Positions 1 through 6,891 of a DNA stretch of 44,056 nt are shown piece after piece. Origin of the DNA: Nocardia araoensis NBRC 100135 (GTDB taxonomy: Bacteria > Actinomycetota > Actinomycetes > Mycobacteriales > Mycobacteriaceae); assembly GCF_000308435.1 (NCBI RefSeq), contig NZ_BAFR01000166.1:1-44056 (forward strand), given 5' to 3'. A program made the position numbers and the translations under genes. A model generated the notes under the pieces. The model was given only the letters and a program-made list of their open reading frames with translations. It was not told where the DNA came from and searched no databases. How positions within the stretch are numbered: the first letter of the stretch is position 1; every line of letters begins with the position of its first letter.

Positions 1-515
1 AGATCGGTCACCACGGTAATCCGGGACAGCGCTGTCTGGGGTACGAACTTCCGTTCGTACAACTCGTCCAGCCAGGAGAACAACCCGCTGAAGAATCCAT
101 TGGGATCCAGCACGACAACGGGTTTCTCGTGCTGTCCCAGATAACCTCCGGTCCAGGTCTCGAAGAACTCCTCGAGCGTGCCGATGCCGCCGGGCAGCGT
201 GAGGAAGGCGTCGGCGCGGTCTTCCATCACCTGCTTGCGCTGGCGCATCGTATCGGTGACGACCAGCTCGTCGGCGTCGACGTCGGCCACCTCCCGATGC
301 ACCAGGTGCTTCGGGATCACACCGATGGTGTTCGCGCCGCCCGCGCGCGCCGCGGTGGCGATCGCGCCCATCATCGAAACGTGACCGCCACCGGACACCA
401 GTTGCCAACCGCGCCGGGCGATCTCGGTGCCCACCCGCGCGGCCAGCGAAAGGTACTCCTGGTCGGTGGTACTCGCCGAGCAGTAGACACAGACGGCGAA
501 AGGCCGATCGCTCAC
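1..515 (-). CDS. LOG-family cytokinin-riboside 5'-phosphate phosphoribohydrolase-like protein, 3' end outside window
   Basis: Reading from a GTG at 515 the first 171 codons are open to the window edge, so the C-terminus is missing. The visible part has the two LOG signatures: a GGGHVSMMGA loop near residues 37-46 and PGGIGTLEEFFE near residues 102-113, the Arg/Glu-containing nucleotide site of the Rossmann-fold LOG family (Pfam lysine_decarbox, TIGR00730). It closely resembles M. tuberculosis Rv1205, which releases cytokinin bases from their ribose-5-phosphates. Its GTG lies inside the TGA of the preceding LOG-type gene (GTGA overlap, 513-515 on 512-514), so the two should be translationally coupled. 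The family is sure; the substrate in this organism is inferred. Confidence 0.9.
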   Translation of the reverse strand, partial: MSDRPFAVCVYCSASTTDQEYLSLAARVGTEIARRGWQLVSGGGHVSMMGAIATAARAGGANTIGVIPKHLVHREVADVDADELVVTDTMRQRKQVMEDRADAFLTLPGGIGTLEEFFETWTGGYLGQHEKPVVVLDPNGFFSGLFSWLDELYERKFVPQTALSRITVVTD

Positions 516-1321
516 CACTGATCCTCCGTTCCGATCGCGTCCTCGGCGCCGCCCGCCACGGCGGCGGCCTGGATGATGTTCACGACCTCCTCGACGCTGT
601 CGGTCACGTGCAGCAGTCCGAGGTCGCCGGGAGAGATCTTGCCGGAACCGCCCAGCGAATCGCGCAACCAATCGACCAGCCCGGACCAATACCTGGTGCC
701 GAACAAGATGATCGGGAACCGGGTGATCTTGCGGGTCTGCACCAGGGTGAGCGCCTCGAACAACTCGTCGAGCGTGCCGAAGCCGCCGGGCAGGCAGATG
801 AACGCCTGCGAGTACTTCACGAACATCGTCTTGCGGACGAAGAAGTAGCGGAAATTGATGCCGAGGTCGACCCAGTCGTTGAGGCTCTGCTCGAACGGCA
901 GCTCGATGCCGAGGCCGATCGAGTAGCCGCCCGCCTCGCAGGCGCCCCGGTTGGCCGCCTCCATCGCGCCCGGACCGCCACCGGTGATCACCGCGAAACC
1001 CGCCCGCGCCAGCGCGGCGCCGATGGCCAGTCCGGCCTGGTACTCGGGATGGTCGGGGGAGGTGCGCGCGGAACCGAAAACGGTCACCGCTCGGGGCACC
1101 TCGGCGAGCGCGCCGAAGCCCTCGACGAACTCGGCCTGGATGCGCAGCACGCGCCAGGGATCGGTGTGCACCCAGTCGGTGTCGCCGCGCTTGTCCAGCA
1201 AGTTCCGGTCGGCGGTGCTGACGCCGTCGGCACGGTCGCGGCGGAACATGATCGGCCCGCGGAACTTCGGTCTCGACTTCGGTTCGGGAGCGACCTCACG
1301 GTCCGCGGCGTCGGTGGACAT
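512..1321 (-). CDS. TIGR00730 family Rossmann-fold (LOG-like) protein
   Basis: A 269-residue protein from the ATG at 1321; an in-frame start 24 nt upstream would add eight residues with no better ribosome site. After a polar N-terminus of about 70 residues come TVFGSARTSPDHPEY, the GGGPGAMEAANRGA loop and PGGFGTLDELFEALTL, the hallmark nucleotide-binding motifs of the LOG/lysine-decarboxylase-like fold. It is longer than the roughly 190-residue Rv1205-type LOG encoded directly downstream, with which it overlaps by four bases. Such proteins cleave nucleoside 5'-monophosphates to base and ribose-5-phosphate; whether this one acts on cytokinins, on AMP, or forms hetero-oligomers with its neighbour cannot be told from sequence. 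Two different LOG paralogues in one transcription unit is notable. Confidence 0.88.
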   Translation of the reverse strand: MSTDAADREVAPEPKSRPKFRGPIMFRRDRADGVSTADRNLLDKRGDTDWVHTDPWRVLRIQAEFVEGFGALAEVPRAVTVFGSARTSPDHPEYQAGLAIGAALARAGFAVITGGGPGAMEAANRGACEAGGYSIGLGIELPFEQSLNDWVDLGINFRYFFVRKTMFVKYSQAFICLPGGFGTLDELFEALTLVQTRKITRFPIILFGTRYWSGLVDWLRDSLGGSGKISPGDLGLLHVTDSVEEVVNIIQAAAVAGGAEDAIGTEDQW

Positions 1322-1345
1322 GCATTCCACGCTACCGCCCGGCAA

Positions 1346-1708
1346 GAGGGACTCACGGGCCGGACGAGAGAAGTCGTCCGACGTTCAGCCGGACGCGGGC
1401 GGGGCGAGACACAGTCGCAATCTCGGCGCTCGGGGCACATGTCACGGCGCGAATCGCGCGGGCGGCGAGCCGGAGTCGGGCCTGCGCGATCGCAGCCATC
1501 GGCCGGATGTCGACCGCGTGGCCGAGTCGACAGCAACCGAACCTCCAGCCGCGACGCTGTGCGCCCGAAGCCATCCAGGTGCACTCGGACGGAGTCGATC
1601 GACGACGACGCGGAGGTGACGCGAACGAGATCACGCGTTCGGCCGGGAGCAGGAAATCCGTACTCGGTCGATCACACGGGCGGCGGCGGTGCGCCGATGT
1701 CGCACCAG
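1346..1708. other. Intergenic spacer without a recognisable gene
   Basis: About 360 bp between the LOG-type gene pair and the dapE terminator. Open frames exist on both strands but have the Arg/Ser/Pro-rich composition of random GC-rich DNA, no ribosome site and no family resemblance. It presumably holds the promoter of the LOG pair; no convincing -10/-35 pair was found. Confidence 0.5.
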
Positions 1709-1741
1709 GGCTGCGGCGGCACCCCGGGATCCGCCGCAGCC
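1709..1741 (-). terminator. Hairpin terminator of dapE
   Basis: Perfect 11-bp inverted repeat (arms 1709-1719 and 1731-1741, GGCTGCGGCGG and its complement) with an 11-nt loop, beginning two bases past the dapE stop codon. There is no U-tract, as is usual for actinobacterial hairpin terminators. Confidence 0.6.
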
Positions 1742-1743
1742 GC

Positions 1744-2847
1744 TCAGTCCGGAGTGCCGCTCAGGTAGCTGCGCAGCATGGCGGTGACCGCGGCGATCTG
1801 GTCGACGGGTACGTGCTCGTCGCGCTTGTGCGCGAGGTTGGGATCGCCGGGACCGAAGTTGACGGCGGGGATGCCGCGGGCCGCGAAACGCGAGACGTCG
1901 GTCCAGCCGTACTTCGCGCGCACACCGCCGCCGCCGTGCCGCTGCACCGAGGCGATCAGGTCTTTGGCGGCCGTAGCCGTCAGCCCGGGCAGCGCGCCCG
2001 GCGCCGCGTCGATCACCTCGAAGGACAGTTCGAGCCCGGCGAAGACCTCGCGCACGTGCTCGACGGCTCGGTCGATGGTGCGGTCGGGCGCGAAACGAAA
2101 GTTGACCTCCAACTCGGCGGCATCCGGCACGACATTGCCCGCCACACCGGCCTCGACCCGCACCGCGGACAGGCCCTCGCGATAGACGCAGCCGTCGATG
2201 TCGACTTCCCGGGCGCGGTAGTCGGCGAGCCGCTGGAGGATCGGGGCCAGGCGGTGAATGGCGTTGTCGCCCAGCCACGCCCGCGCCGCGTGCGCGCGCA
2301 CGCCGGAGGTGCGCAGCCCAACGCGCAGCGCGCCCTGGCACCCGGCCTCGATCCAGCCGCCGGACGGTTCGCCGAGCACGGCGAGGTCGCCGGTGAGCCA
2401 GTCGGGCAGGTCGCGCTCGATGTGCCCGAGGCCGTTGAACTCGGCGGCGATCTCCTCGCCGTCGTAGAAGATCAGGGTCAGGTCGTGCACCGGGTCGGCG
2501 ATGGTCGCGGCCAGGTGCAGGAAGACCGCGTCGCCGGATTTCATGTCCACCGAACCGCAGCCGTAGAAGACTTGCTCTCCCGTCGGGCCCACCGCGAACC
2601 GGCCGGGCACGTTGTCGGCGATCGGCACGGTGTCCAGGTGCCCGGCGAGGATCACCCGGGTCGGCAGCCCGCGATGGGTACGCGCCAGCACCACATTGCC
2701 GTGCCGGACGATCTCGAACCCGGTCGTCTGCTCCCGCAGCGCCCGCTCCACCGCGTCGGTGATGGCCGCCTCGTCGCGCGAGACGCTCGGGATGTCGACG
2801 AGCGCGGCGGTCAGCGTGATCGGGTCGGCATGCAGGTCGATGGTCAC
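1744..2847 (-). CDS. dapE: Succinyl-diaminopimelate desuccinylase
   Basis: DapE hydrolyses N-succinyl-LL-2,6-diaminopimelate to LL-DAP and succinate in the lysine/mDAP pathway, needed for protein and peptidoglycan. The protein (367 aa) is an M20-family metallohydrolase: the ITLTAALVDIPSVSRDE start is typical of the actinobacterial enzyme, then AGHLDTVPIADN carries the first metal-ligand His and the catalytic Asp, YDGEE the catalytic Glu, and the C-terminus has the GPGDPNLAHKRDEHV His motif. An upstream GTG at 2856 lies inside the -10 hexamer TAGGGT (2855-2860). The GTG at 2847 is seven bases past that hexamer and gives an N-terminus aligned with M. tuberculosis DapE, so I choose 2847 and a leaderless mRNA. 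It is divergent from dapD, as in mycobacteria. Confidence 0.95.
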   Translation of the reverse strand: MTIDLHADPITLTAALVDIPSVSRDEAAITDAVERALREQTTGFEIVRHGNVVLARTHRGLPTRVILAGHLDTVPIADNVPGRFAVGPTGEQVFYGCGSVDMKSGDAVFLHLAATIADPVHDLTLIFYDGEEIAAEFNGLGHIERDLPDWLTGDLAVLGEPSGGWIEAGCQGALRVGLRTSGVRAHAARAWLGDNAIHRLAPILQRLADYRAREVDIDGCVYREGLSAVRVEAGVAGNVVPDAAELEVNFRFAPDRTIDRAVEHVREVFAGLELSFEVIDAAPGALPGLTATAAKDLIASVQRHGGGGVRAKYGWTDVSRFAARGIPAVNFGPGDPNLAHKRDEHVPVDQIAAVTAMLRSYLSGTPD

Positions 2848-2854
2848 GCGCTTC

Positions 2855-2860
2855 ACCCTA
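2855..2860 (-). promoter_or_regulatory. -10 hexamer of leaderless dapE promoter
   Basis: TAGGGT (TANNNT type) followed by seven bases and the GTG at 2847. This is the actinobacterial leaderless layout. No good -35 is visible. Confidence 0.5.
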
Positions 2861-3213
2861 CGACCGCTGACCCGCTACGGCGGTCGGCACCGGTCGGTGT
2901 GCCTCCTCGGTCCTTTCGTCGAAGGAGTCGGCAATCACCGTGTCCCGGTGTCCGAGCGGCGCATTCGGAATTCCGCATCCGCCCGGGCGGGGCGCGATCA
3001 TCCGCTACGCCGGCCGAGTCACGGAGCCGATGTCGTCCTTGCCGGCTTCTCGTCGCGGGACAGGACTATCCGAAGCGAATGGTCGAGCCGCCGGGCGAGC
3101 GTCGGCTCGGCTGCTGACCTGCGCACTCGGCCCGCCGGTCACGGGCCGGACTCGTACGAAGCCGGGTGATCGGTGTCTCCGGAGCGGGCGCACCGTCGTC
3201 CCGCGCGGGTCGG
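2861..3213. other. Divergent dapE-dapD spacer
   Basis: About 350 bp between two outward-facing leaderless promoters. Small open frames on both strands have no ribosome sites or family features. I see no further gene, riboswitch or clear repeat. Confidence 0.5.
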
Positions 3214-3219
3214 TAACCT
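3214..3219 (+). promoter_or_regulatory. -10 hexamer of leaderless dapD promoter
   Basis: TAACCT (TANNNT) followed by seven bases and the GTG of dapD at 3227, with no Shine-Dalgarno in between. Transcription should start at or next to the start codon. Confidence 0.55.
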
Positions 3220-3226
3220 CTAGGCC

Positions 3227-4174
3227 GTGAGCATCCAGGGAGCAGCAGCAATCGGTATCGCCAACGTGACCGCGGACGGGACCGTGCTGGACACGTGGTA
3301 CCCGAATCCGCAGCTGGGCGAGTTCCCCGAGACCGGCACCAAGCGGCTGGACGAGGCGCCCGCCGAGTACGCGGCGCTGCTCGGCTTCGACGACGCGCGC
3401 GGGGTCGACGTCATCGCGGTGCACACCACGATCGCCGACCTGTCCGCCGCCCCGGTCGACGCACACGACGTCTACCTGCGCCTGCACCTGCTCTCGCACC
3501 GCCTGGTCAAGCCGCACGAGGTGAGCCTCGACGGCCAGTTCGGCCTGCTCACCAACGTGGTGTGGACCAACCACGGCCCCGCCGCGGTGGAGGGCTTCGA
3601 GGCGACCCGCGCCAAGCTGCGCGCCCGGGGCCCGGTCACGGTGTACAGCGTGGACAAGTTCCCCCGCATGGTGGACTACGTGCTGCCATCCGGCGTGCGC
3701 ATCGGCGACGCCGACCGGGTCCGCCTCGGCGCGCACCTGGCCTCCGGCACCACCGTCATGCACGAGGGCTTCGTGAACTTCAACGCGGGCACCCTCGGCG
3801 CGTCCATGGTCGAGGGCCGCATCTCCGCGGGCGTCGTGGTCGGCGACGGCTCCGACATCGGCGGCGGCGCGTCCACCATGGGCACCCTCTCCGGCGGCGG
3901 CACCACGGTGATCTCCATCGGCGAACGGTCCCTGCTCGGCGCGAACTCCGGCCTCGGCATCCCCCTCGGCAACGATTGCGTCGTGGAGGCGGGCCTCTAC
4001 CTCACGGCGGGCACCAAGGTCACCACTCCCGACGGCACCCTGATCAAGGCCGCCGAACTCGCAGGCCGCGACAACCTCCTCTTCCGCCGCAACTCCACCA
4101 CCGGCGCTGTCGAAGTGGTCCCCCGCAAAGGCACCGGCATCGAACTCAACGCCGACCTGCACGCCAACGACTGA
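3227..4174 (+). CDS. dapD: Tetrahydrodipicolinate N-succinyltransferase
   Basis: DapD transfers succinyl from succinyl-CoA to tetrahydrodipicolinate, the committed step of the succinylase route to mDAP and lysine, two steps before DapE. The 315-residue protein matches the actinobacterial DapD type nearly end to end: LRLHLLSHRLV, LTNVVWTNHGP, YSVDKFPRMVDYVLPSGVRI, then the left-handed beta-helix hexapeptide region with MHEGFVN, GTLGASMVEGRIS, GVVVGDGSDIGGGAS and LLGANSGLGIPLG, ending LNADLHAND. The GTG start is set by the -10 hexamer seven bases upstream and by alignment with the mycobacterial protein. It faces away from dapE, so the two pathway genes share a control region. A strong hairpin follows the stop. 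Confidence 0.97.
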   Translation: MSIQGAAAIGIANVTADGTVLDTWYPNPQLGEFPETGTKRLDEAPAEYAALLGFDDARGVDVIAVHTTIADLSAAPVDAHDVYLRLHLLSHRLVKPHEVSLDGQFGLLTNVVWTNHGPAAVEGFEATRAKLRARGPVTVYSVDKFPRMVDYVLPSGVRIGDADRVRLGAHLASGTTVMHEGFVNFNAGTLGASMVEGRISAGVVVGDGSDIGGGASTMGTLSGGGTTVISIGERSLLGANSGLGIPLGNDCVVEAGLYLTAGTKVTTPDGTLIKAAELAGRDNLLFRRNSTTGAVEVVPRKGTGIELNADLHAND

Positions 4175-4181
4175 GCCGCTC

Positions 4182-4211
4182 CGCGAGTGGCACCCGGTTG
4201 TGCCACTCGCG
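4182..4211 (+). terminator. Hairpin between convergent dapD and toxin-like gene
   Basis: Perfect 11-bp inverted repeat (CGCGAGTGGCA at 4182-4192, complement at 4201-4211) with an 8-nt loop, starting eight bases past the dapD stop. It can serve both convergent units. No U-tract. Confidence 0.65.
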
Positions 4212-4248
4212 AGGATTGCGGGCTTACCCGATCGGAAGCTCGGGCCGA

Positions 4249-4560
4249 TCAGAGAGCGTCGACGAGGACGACCTGGATGATGATCTGGATCAACAGCGGG
4301 CCGGTTTCGATCATGTTGTAGAAGATCGTCACCCCGCCGATGTCCCACTCGTACGCATCCGGTATCTCGTCACCGTCGGCCCGAAACGGGATAGCCCCTT
4401 TCGCAAGTGGCAGCGGATCGTCCAGAAGGTCGAGCAACGCCAAGCGGACTTTGAAACGCAGTTGCTCGGGCAACTCATAGATCTGCTGCTCTGCTCGCTG
4501 ACCGACTTCGATGAGAACCCTACGGCCGGTCAAAGACGTCCGTTCGCAGCAGCTCCTCAC
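4249..4560 (-). CDS. Small protein resembling RelE/ParE-type toxins
   Basis: A 103-residue frame if started at the GTG at 4560; a TTG at 4533, preceded by GGACG at a plausible spacing, would give 94 residues and fits better with an upstream gene that ends at 4520. The core (VLIEVGQRAEQQIYELPEQLRFKVRLALLDLLDDP, read across positions roughly 4525-4425) has the helix-turn-helix layout of the RelE/ParE fold, and the C-terminus alternates hydrophobic residues as in its sheet strands. Together with the overlapping upstream gene it looks like a type II toxin-antitoxin pair in which the antitoxin comes first. The assignment is by pattern and context only; no catalytic residues can be named. Confidence 0.6.
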   Translation of the reverse strand: MRSCCERTSLTGRRVLIEVGQRAEQQIYELPEQLRFKVRLALLDLLDDPLPLAKGAIPFRADGDEIPDAYEWDIGGVTIFYNMIETGPLLIQIIIQVVLVDAL

Positions 4561-4789
4561 GGGTCAAGGTGCGAAATGCGTCCGGGTTGGCTTTGTACTG
4601 CGCTACGCCCTCACGCATCTGCGCCGCGATCGCGCCGCGAGTCTGTTCTTCGCGAAGGCGACGAAGCTCCTCACGCGCCTTTTCGAGCTGCTGGTACTCG
4701 GCCAGACTGACGATGACTTCGACCACACCGTCCGGTCCGGTGATCACACGGTGCGGGTCGCCGGCAGGCAGAGGACTCGCGGGAGGCAT
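4520..4789 (-). CDS. Small antitoxin-like protein (Phd/YefM-like)
   Basis: Eighty-nine residues from the ATG at 4789. The N-terminal part (HRVITGPDGVVEVIVSLAEY) resembles the DNA-binding beta-alpha start of prevent-host-death antitoxins, and it is followed by a long charged helix (about residues 30-65) that could wrap a toxin. It overlaps the start of the downstream toxin-like gene by 14 or 41 bases depending on that gene's start. The ATG lies six bases past a TATGAT -10 box and no Shine-Dalgarno is present, so the unit should be leaderless; a longer frame upstream of this ATG would begin before the promoter. Function is inferred from size, order and overlap. Confidence 0.6.
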   Translation of the reverse strand: MPPASPLPAGDPHRVITGPDGVVEVIVSLAEYQQLEKAREELRRLREEQTRGAIAAQMREGVAQYKANPDAFRTLTREELLRTDVFDRP

Positions 4790-4795
4790 GGCCCG

Positions 4796-4801
4796 ATCAT
4801 A
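4796..4801 (-). promoter_or_regulatory. -10 hexamer TATGAT of the toxin-antitoxin-like pair
   Basis: TATGAT, a near-consensus sigma-A -10, ends six bases before the ATG at 4789, implying a leaderless transcript. The -35 region is poor. Confidence 0.5.
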
Positions 4802-4869
4802 GGCGACATGCCTCGCGGGCCGGGCGGAACATATCGCCCTCCGACCCTGGCCCCGATGCGGACGGAGTT

Positions 4870-5292
4870 CTACCACCGTGGGCCCGCCCGTACTTTGCCG
4901 TCCGGCGGATCAAGCGGGGTCCGCGCCCGCGAGTCCGAAGGCGATGACTCGGTGGGGATGCGGATCATTTCGCGGGAGACGCCGGGGATGTAGGGGTCGA
5001 CGTCGGTGAGGGCTTCGGCGGTGCCGCGGATTTCGAGGCAGCGGACCCGCCAGGGCTGAACCGATGCCACGTCGTCGACGACGAATGCGACGTGGTCGTT
5101 GGTGGCGAGGTTGCGGAATTTCCACGAGGCGCCCATGTTCCAGCCCGCGATGTCGATGGTGCCCAGGTCGGCGTTGTAGCGGAAGCCGACCGGGTTGTTC
5201 TGCGGAGTGCCGTCGGGCCGGACGGTGGCCAGCCGGCCCAGCCGCTGGGTGTGCAGGTAATCGATCTGTTCGGACGTCAGGATCGCAGTCAT
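4870..5292 (-). CDS. PPOX-class split-barrel oxidoreductase, C-terminus frameshifted
   Basis: Residues 1-112 are a typical flavin/F420-binding split-barrel protein of the pyridoxamine-phosphate-oxidase-like superfamily: LTSEQIDYLHTQRLGRLATVRPDGTPQ, NNPVGFRYN, WKFRNLATNDHVAFVVDDVASVQPWRVRCLEIRGTAE and SREMIRI. Members use F420 or FMN; fbiC in this window shows that F420 is made here. The expected last strand (R-V-I-S/A-W/F-G-L) is absent in this frame and is replaced by about 28 unrelated residues. It is intact in another frame just downstream, where HPHRVIAFGLAGADPA ends at a stop at 4910. A loss of 4 bases (one CATC copy near 4951-4961) would explain this. The protein may be impaired, or the base calls may be wrong. 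Confidence 0.8.
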   Translation of the reverse strand: MTAILTSEQIDYLHTQRLGRLATVRPDGTPQNNPVGFRYNADLGTIDIAGWNMGASWKFRNLATNDHVAFVVDDVASVQPWRVRCLEIRGTAEALTDVDPYIPGVSREMIRIPTESSPSDSRARTPLDPPDGKVRAGPRW

Positions 5293-5294
5293 GC

Positions 5295-5343
5295 GCTGAC
5301 CGTAGAACCTCTACCTAACTCGAGGTCAATGCCCGCGGTCAGC
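5295..5343 (-). terminator. Nested hairpin at the fadD36 3' end
   Basis: Outer 8-bp arms (GCTGACCG at 5295-5302 and its complement at 5336-5343) enclose inner 5-bp arms (5307-5311 and 5322-5326). It spans the fadD36 stop codon and the promoter of the downstream gene, so it could be a terminator or a regulatory structure. Confidence 0.4.
5299..5329 (-). promoter_or_regulatory. Leaderless promoter of the PPOX gene
   Basis: A -35 TTGACC (5324-5329) and a -10 TACGGT (5299-5304) separated by 19 bp; six bases then lead to the ATG at 5292. No Shine-Dalgarno. It overlaps the hairpin behind fadD36. Confidence 0.45.
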
Positions 5344-6757
5344 CCAGCTTCTTCTTCTGCACCTTGCCCATGGCGTTGCGCGGCAGCGCGTCGACCACCC
5401 GGATCTCGCGCGGGCGTTTGTGCACCGAAAGTTCCCGTGCCACATGGTCGATCAACTCGCGTTCGGTCGCGTCGGAACGCAGCACGACGAACGCGGTGAT
5501 GCGCTGACCGAGGTCGGCGTCGGGCAGGCCGACCACCGCGGCTTCCGCGACCGCGGGGTGACCGAGCAGCACCGTCTCGACCTCCCCCGCGCCGACCCGG
5601 TAACCGCCGGACTTGATCAAATCGACCGATTCCCGCCCGACGATGCGGTGGAAACCTCCCGCGTCGATAGCGGCGACATCGCCGGTGCGGAACCATCCGT
5701 CCTCGGTCCAGCTCTGCGCGGTCGCCTCCGGCCGGTTCAGATAGCCGTCGAACAGCATGGGCCCGGACACTTCCAGGCCCCCGATGCTCTCGCCGTCGTG
5801 CGGCACCGGATTCCCGGACTCGTCCCGGATCCGGGTGCGCACACCGCGCACCGGCAAACCGACCCAGCCCGGCCTGCGCTCACCGTCGGCCCGGGTGGAC
5901 AGCGTGATCATGGTTTCGCTCATGCCGTAGCGCTCGACCGGCGCGTGGCCGGTGAGCTCCCGCAGTCGCTCGAACACCGGCACCGGCAGCGGCGCGCTTC
6001 CGGAGACCAGCAGTCGCGCGTCGGCCAGTTGCTTCGCCGCGTCGGGGTCGTCGACCACCCGTGACCACACGGTGGGCACGCCGAAGTACAGGGAACCCTT
6101 GGCCGCCGCGTACGCCTGCGGCGTCGGTTTGCCGGTGTGGATCAGCGGACTGCCCACCCGCAGCGGACCGAGCAGGCCGAGGATCAGCCCGTGCACATGG
6201 AACAACGGAAGCCCGTGCACCAGCGTGTCGCTCGCGGTCCACGCCCAGGCCTCGGCGAGGGCGTCCAGACCCGCGGCGATCGCGCCGCGACCGAGTATCA
6301 CGCCTTTGGGCAGACCGGTGGTGCCCGAGGTGTAGAGCACGAAAGCCGTGGTGGCCGGATCGGGTTCGGGATAGGTGTGCCAGGACCTGGCGTGCCGCCG
6401 CACCGGCACCACGGGCAGGTCGGCGCCCTCCGGCGCTTTCCCCAGCCACGCCTGAGCGCCCGAGTCGGCCAGAATGTGCGCTCGTTCGGCGGTTCCGGAG
6501 TCCGGCGGCACCGGTACCACCGTGACGCCCGCGATGAGGCAGCCCACCACCGCGAGCACGGTCTCCACGGTCGGCTCGGCGAACACCGCCACCCGTTCCG
6601 CGCGCGCGACGCGTTCGGCCACCGACGTGGCCGCGCCGAGCAGGTCGCTGCGCGAGAGGGTGGCCCCGTCGATGGTGACGGCGTCGGGGATGTCCGCTCC
6701 GCCTGCGACGGCGAGCGGATTCAAGGAGCTGAGCAGCAGCGGCGGACCGAACGGCAT
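5339..6757 (-). CDS. fadD36: Acyl-CoA synthetase FadD36-type (AMP-forming)
   Basis: A 472-residue ANL-superfamily enzyme that should activate a carboxylic acid to its CoA thioester with ATP. It is short for the class, as is M. tuberculosis FadD36, which it matches throughout. The AMP-binding signature YTSGTTGLPKG lies near residue 140, HVHGLILGLLGPLR follows, then YGMSETMI (motif A5), WFRTGDVA (A7), the hinge GRESVDLIKSGGYRVGAGEVE (A8) and the C-terminal catalytic lysine in PRNAMGKVQKK (A10). The ATG at 6757 is six bases past a TAGCGT hexamer. The substrate is not deducible; actinobacterial relatives act on short or medium chains, including malonate-like acids. Confidence 0.92.
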   Translation of the reverse strand: MPFGPPLLLSSLNPLAVAGGADIPDAVTIDGATLSRSDLLGAATSVAERVARAERVAVFAEPTVETVLAVVGCLIAGVTVVPVPPDSGTAERAHILADSGAQAWLGKAPEGADLPVVPVRRHARSWHTYPEPDPATTAFVLYTSGTTGLPKGVILGRGAIAAGLDALAEAWAWTASDTLVHGLPLFHVHGLILGLLGPLRVGSPLIHTGKPTPQAYAAAKGSLYFGVPTVWSRVVDDPDAAKQLADARLLVSGSAPLPVPVFERLRELTGHAPVERYGMSETMITLSTRADGERRPGWVGLPVRGVRTRIRDESGNPVPHDGESIGGLEVSGPMLFDGYLNRPEATAQSWTEDGWFRTGDVAAIDAGGFHRIVGRESVDLIKSGGYRVGAGEVETVLLGHPAVAEAAVVGLPDADLGQRITAFVVLRSDATERELIDHVARELSVHKRPREIRVVDALPRNAMGKVQKKKLG

Positions 6758-6763
6758 TCGTTC

Positions 6764-6769
6764 ACGCTA
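6764..6769 (-). promoter_or_regulatory. -10 hexamer of leaderless fadD36 promoter
   Basis: TAGCGT (TANNNT) followed by six bases and the ATG at 6757, with no ribosome-binding site. Confidence 0.45.
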
Positions 6770-6850
6770 CTTCGCCGGGATCACGGCGCTGGCGCGGCAT
6801 CCCGCGCCGACCGGCGTCGGATGTGCCGGTTGACACTCCCGCTGACGTGG

Positions 6851-6877
6851 TGAGAACGTTGTTGCATAGCTTTCTCA
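6851..6877 (+). promoter_or_regulatory. Operator-like dyad TGAGAA-N15-TTCTCA at the first MpaB promoter
   Basis: Arms at 6851-6856 and 6872-6877 with a 15-nt spacer. The spacer contains a -10-like TAGCTT at 6867-6872, and a TTGACA lies at 6830-6835. The same arms, the same spacer length, a TANNNT at the same offset and an upstream TTGACA recur at the second MpaB gene (9305-9331). Likely a binding site for the TetR regulator encoded between them. Confidence 0.5.
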
Positions 6878-6891
6878 GCACTGCGAGGTCG

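Noticed and set aside
608..1768. Long plus-strand open frame across the LOG gene
   Set aside because: It is antisense to a clear LOG-family gene and has the Ala/Arg/Gly/His-rich composition of the complement of GC-rich coding DNA.
2857..3226. Small genes in the dapE-dapD spacer
   Set aside because: Frames on both strands lack start signals and overlap the two leaderless promoters.
3295..4710. Long plus-strand frame over dapD, running into the toxin-like genes
   Set aside because: Second-frame shadow of dapD with very high Arg/Pro; it crosses a terminator.
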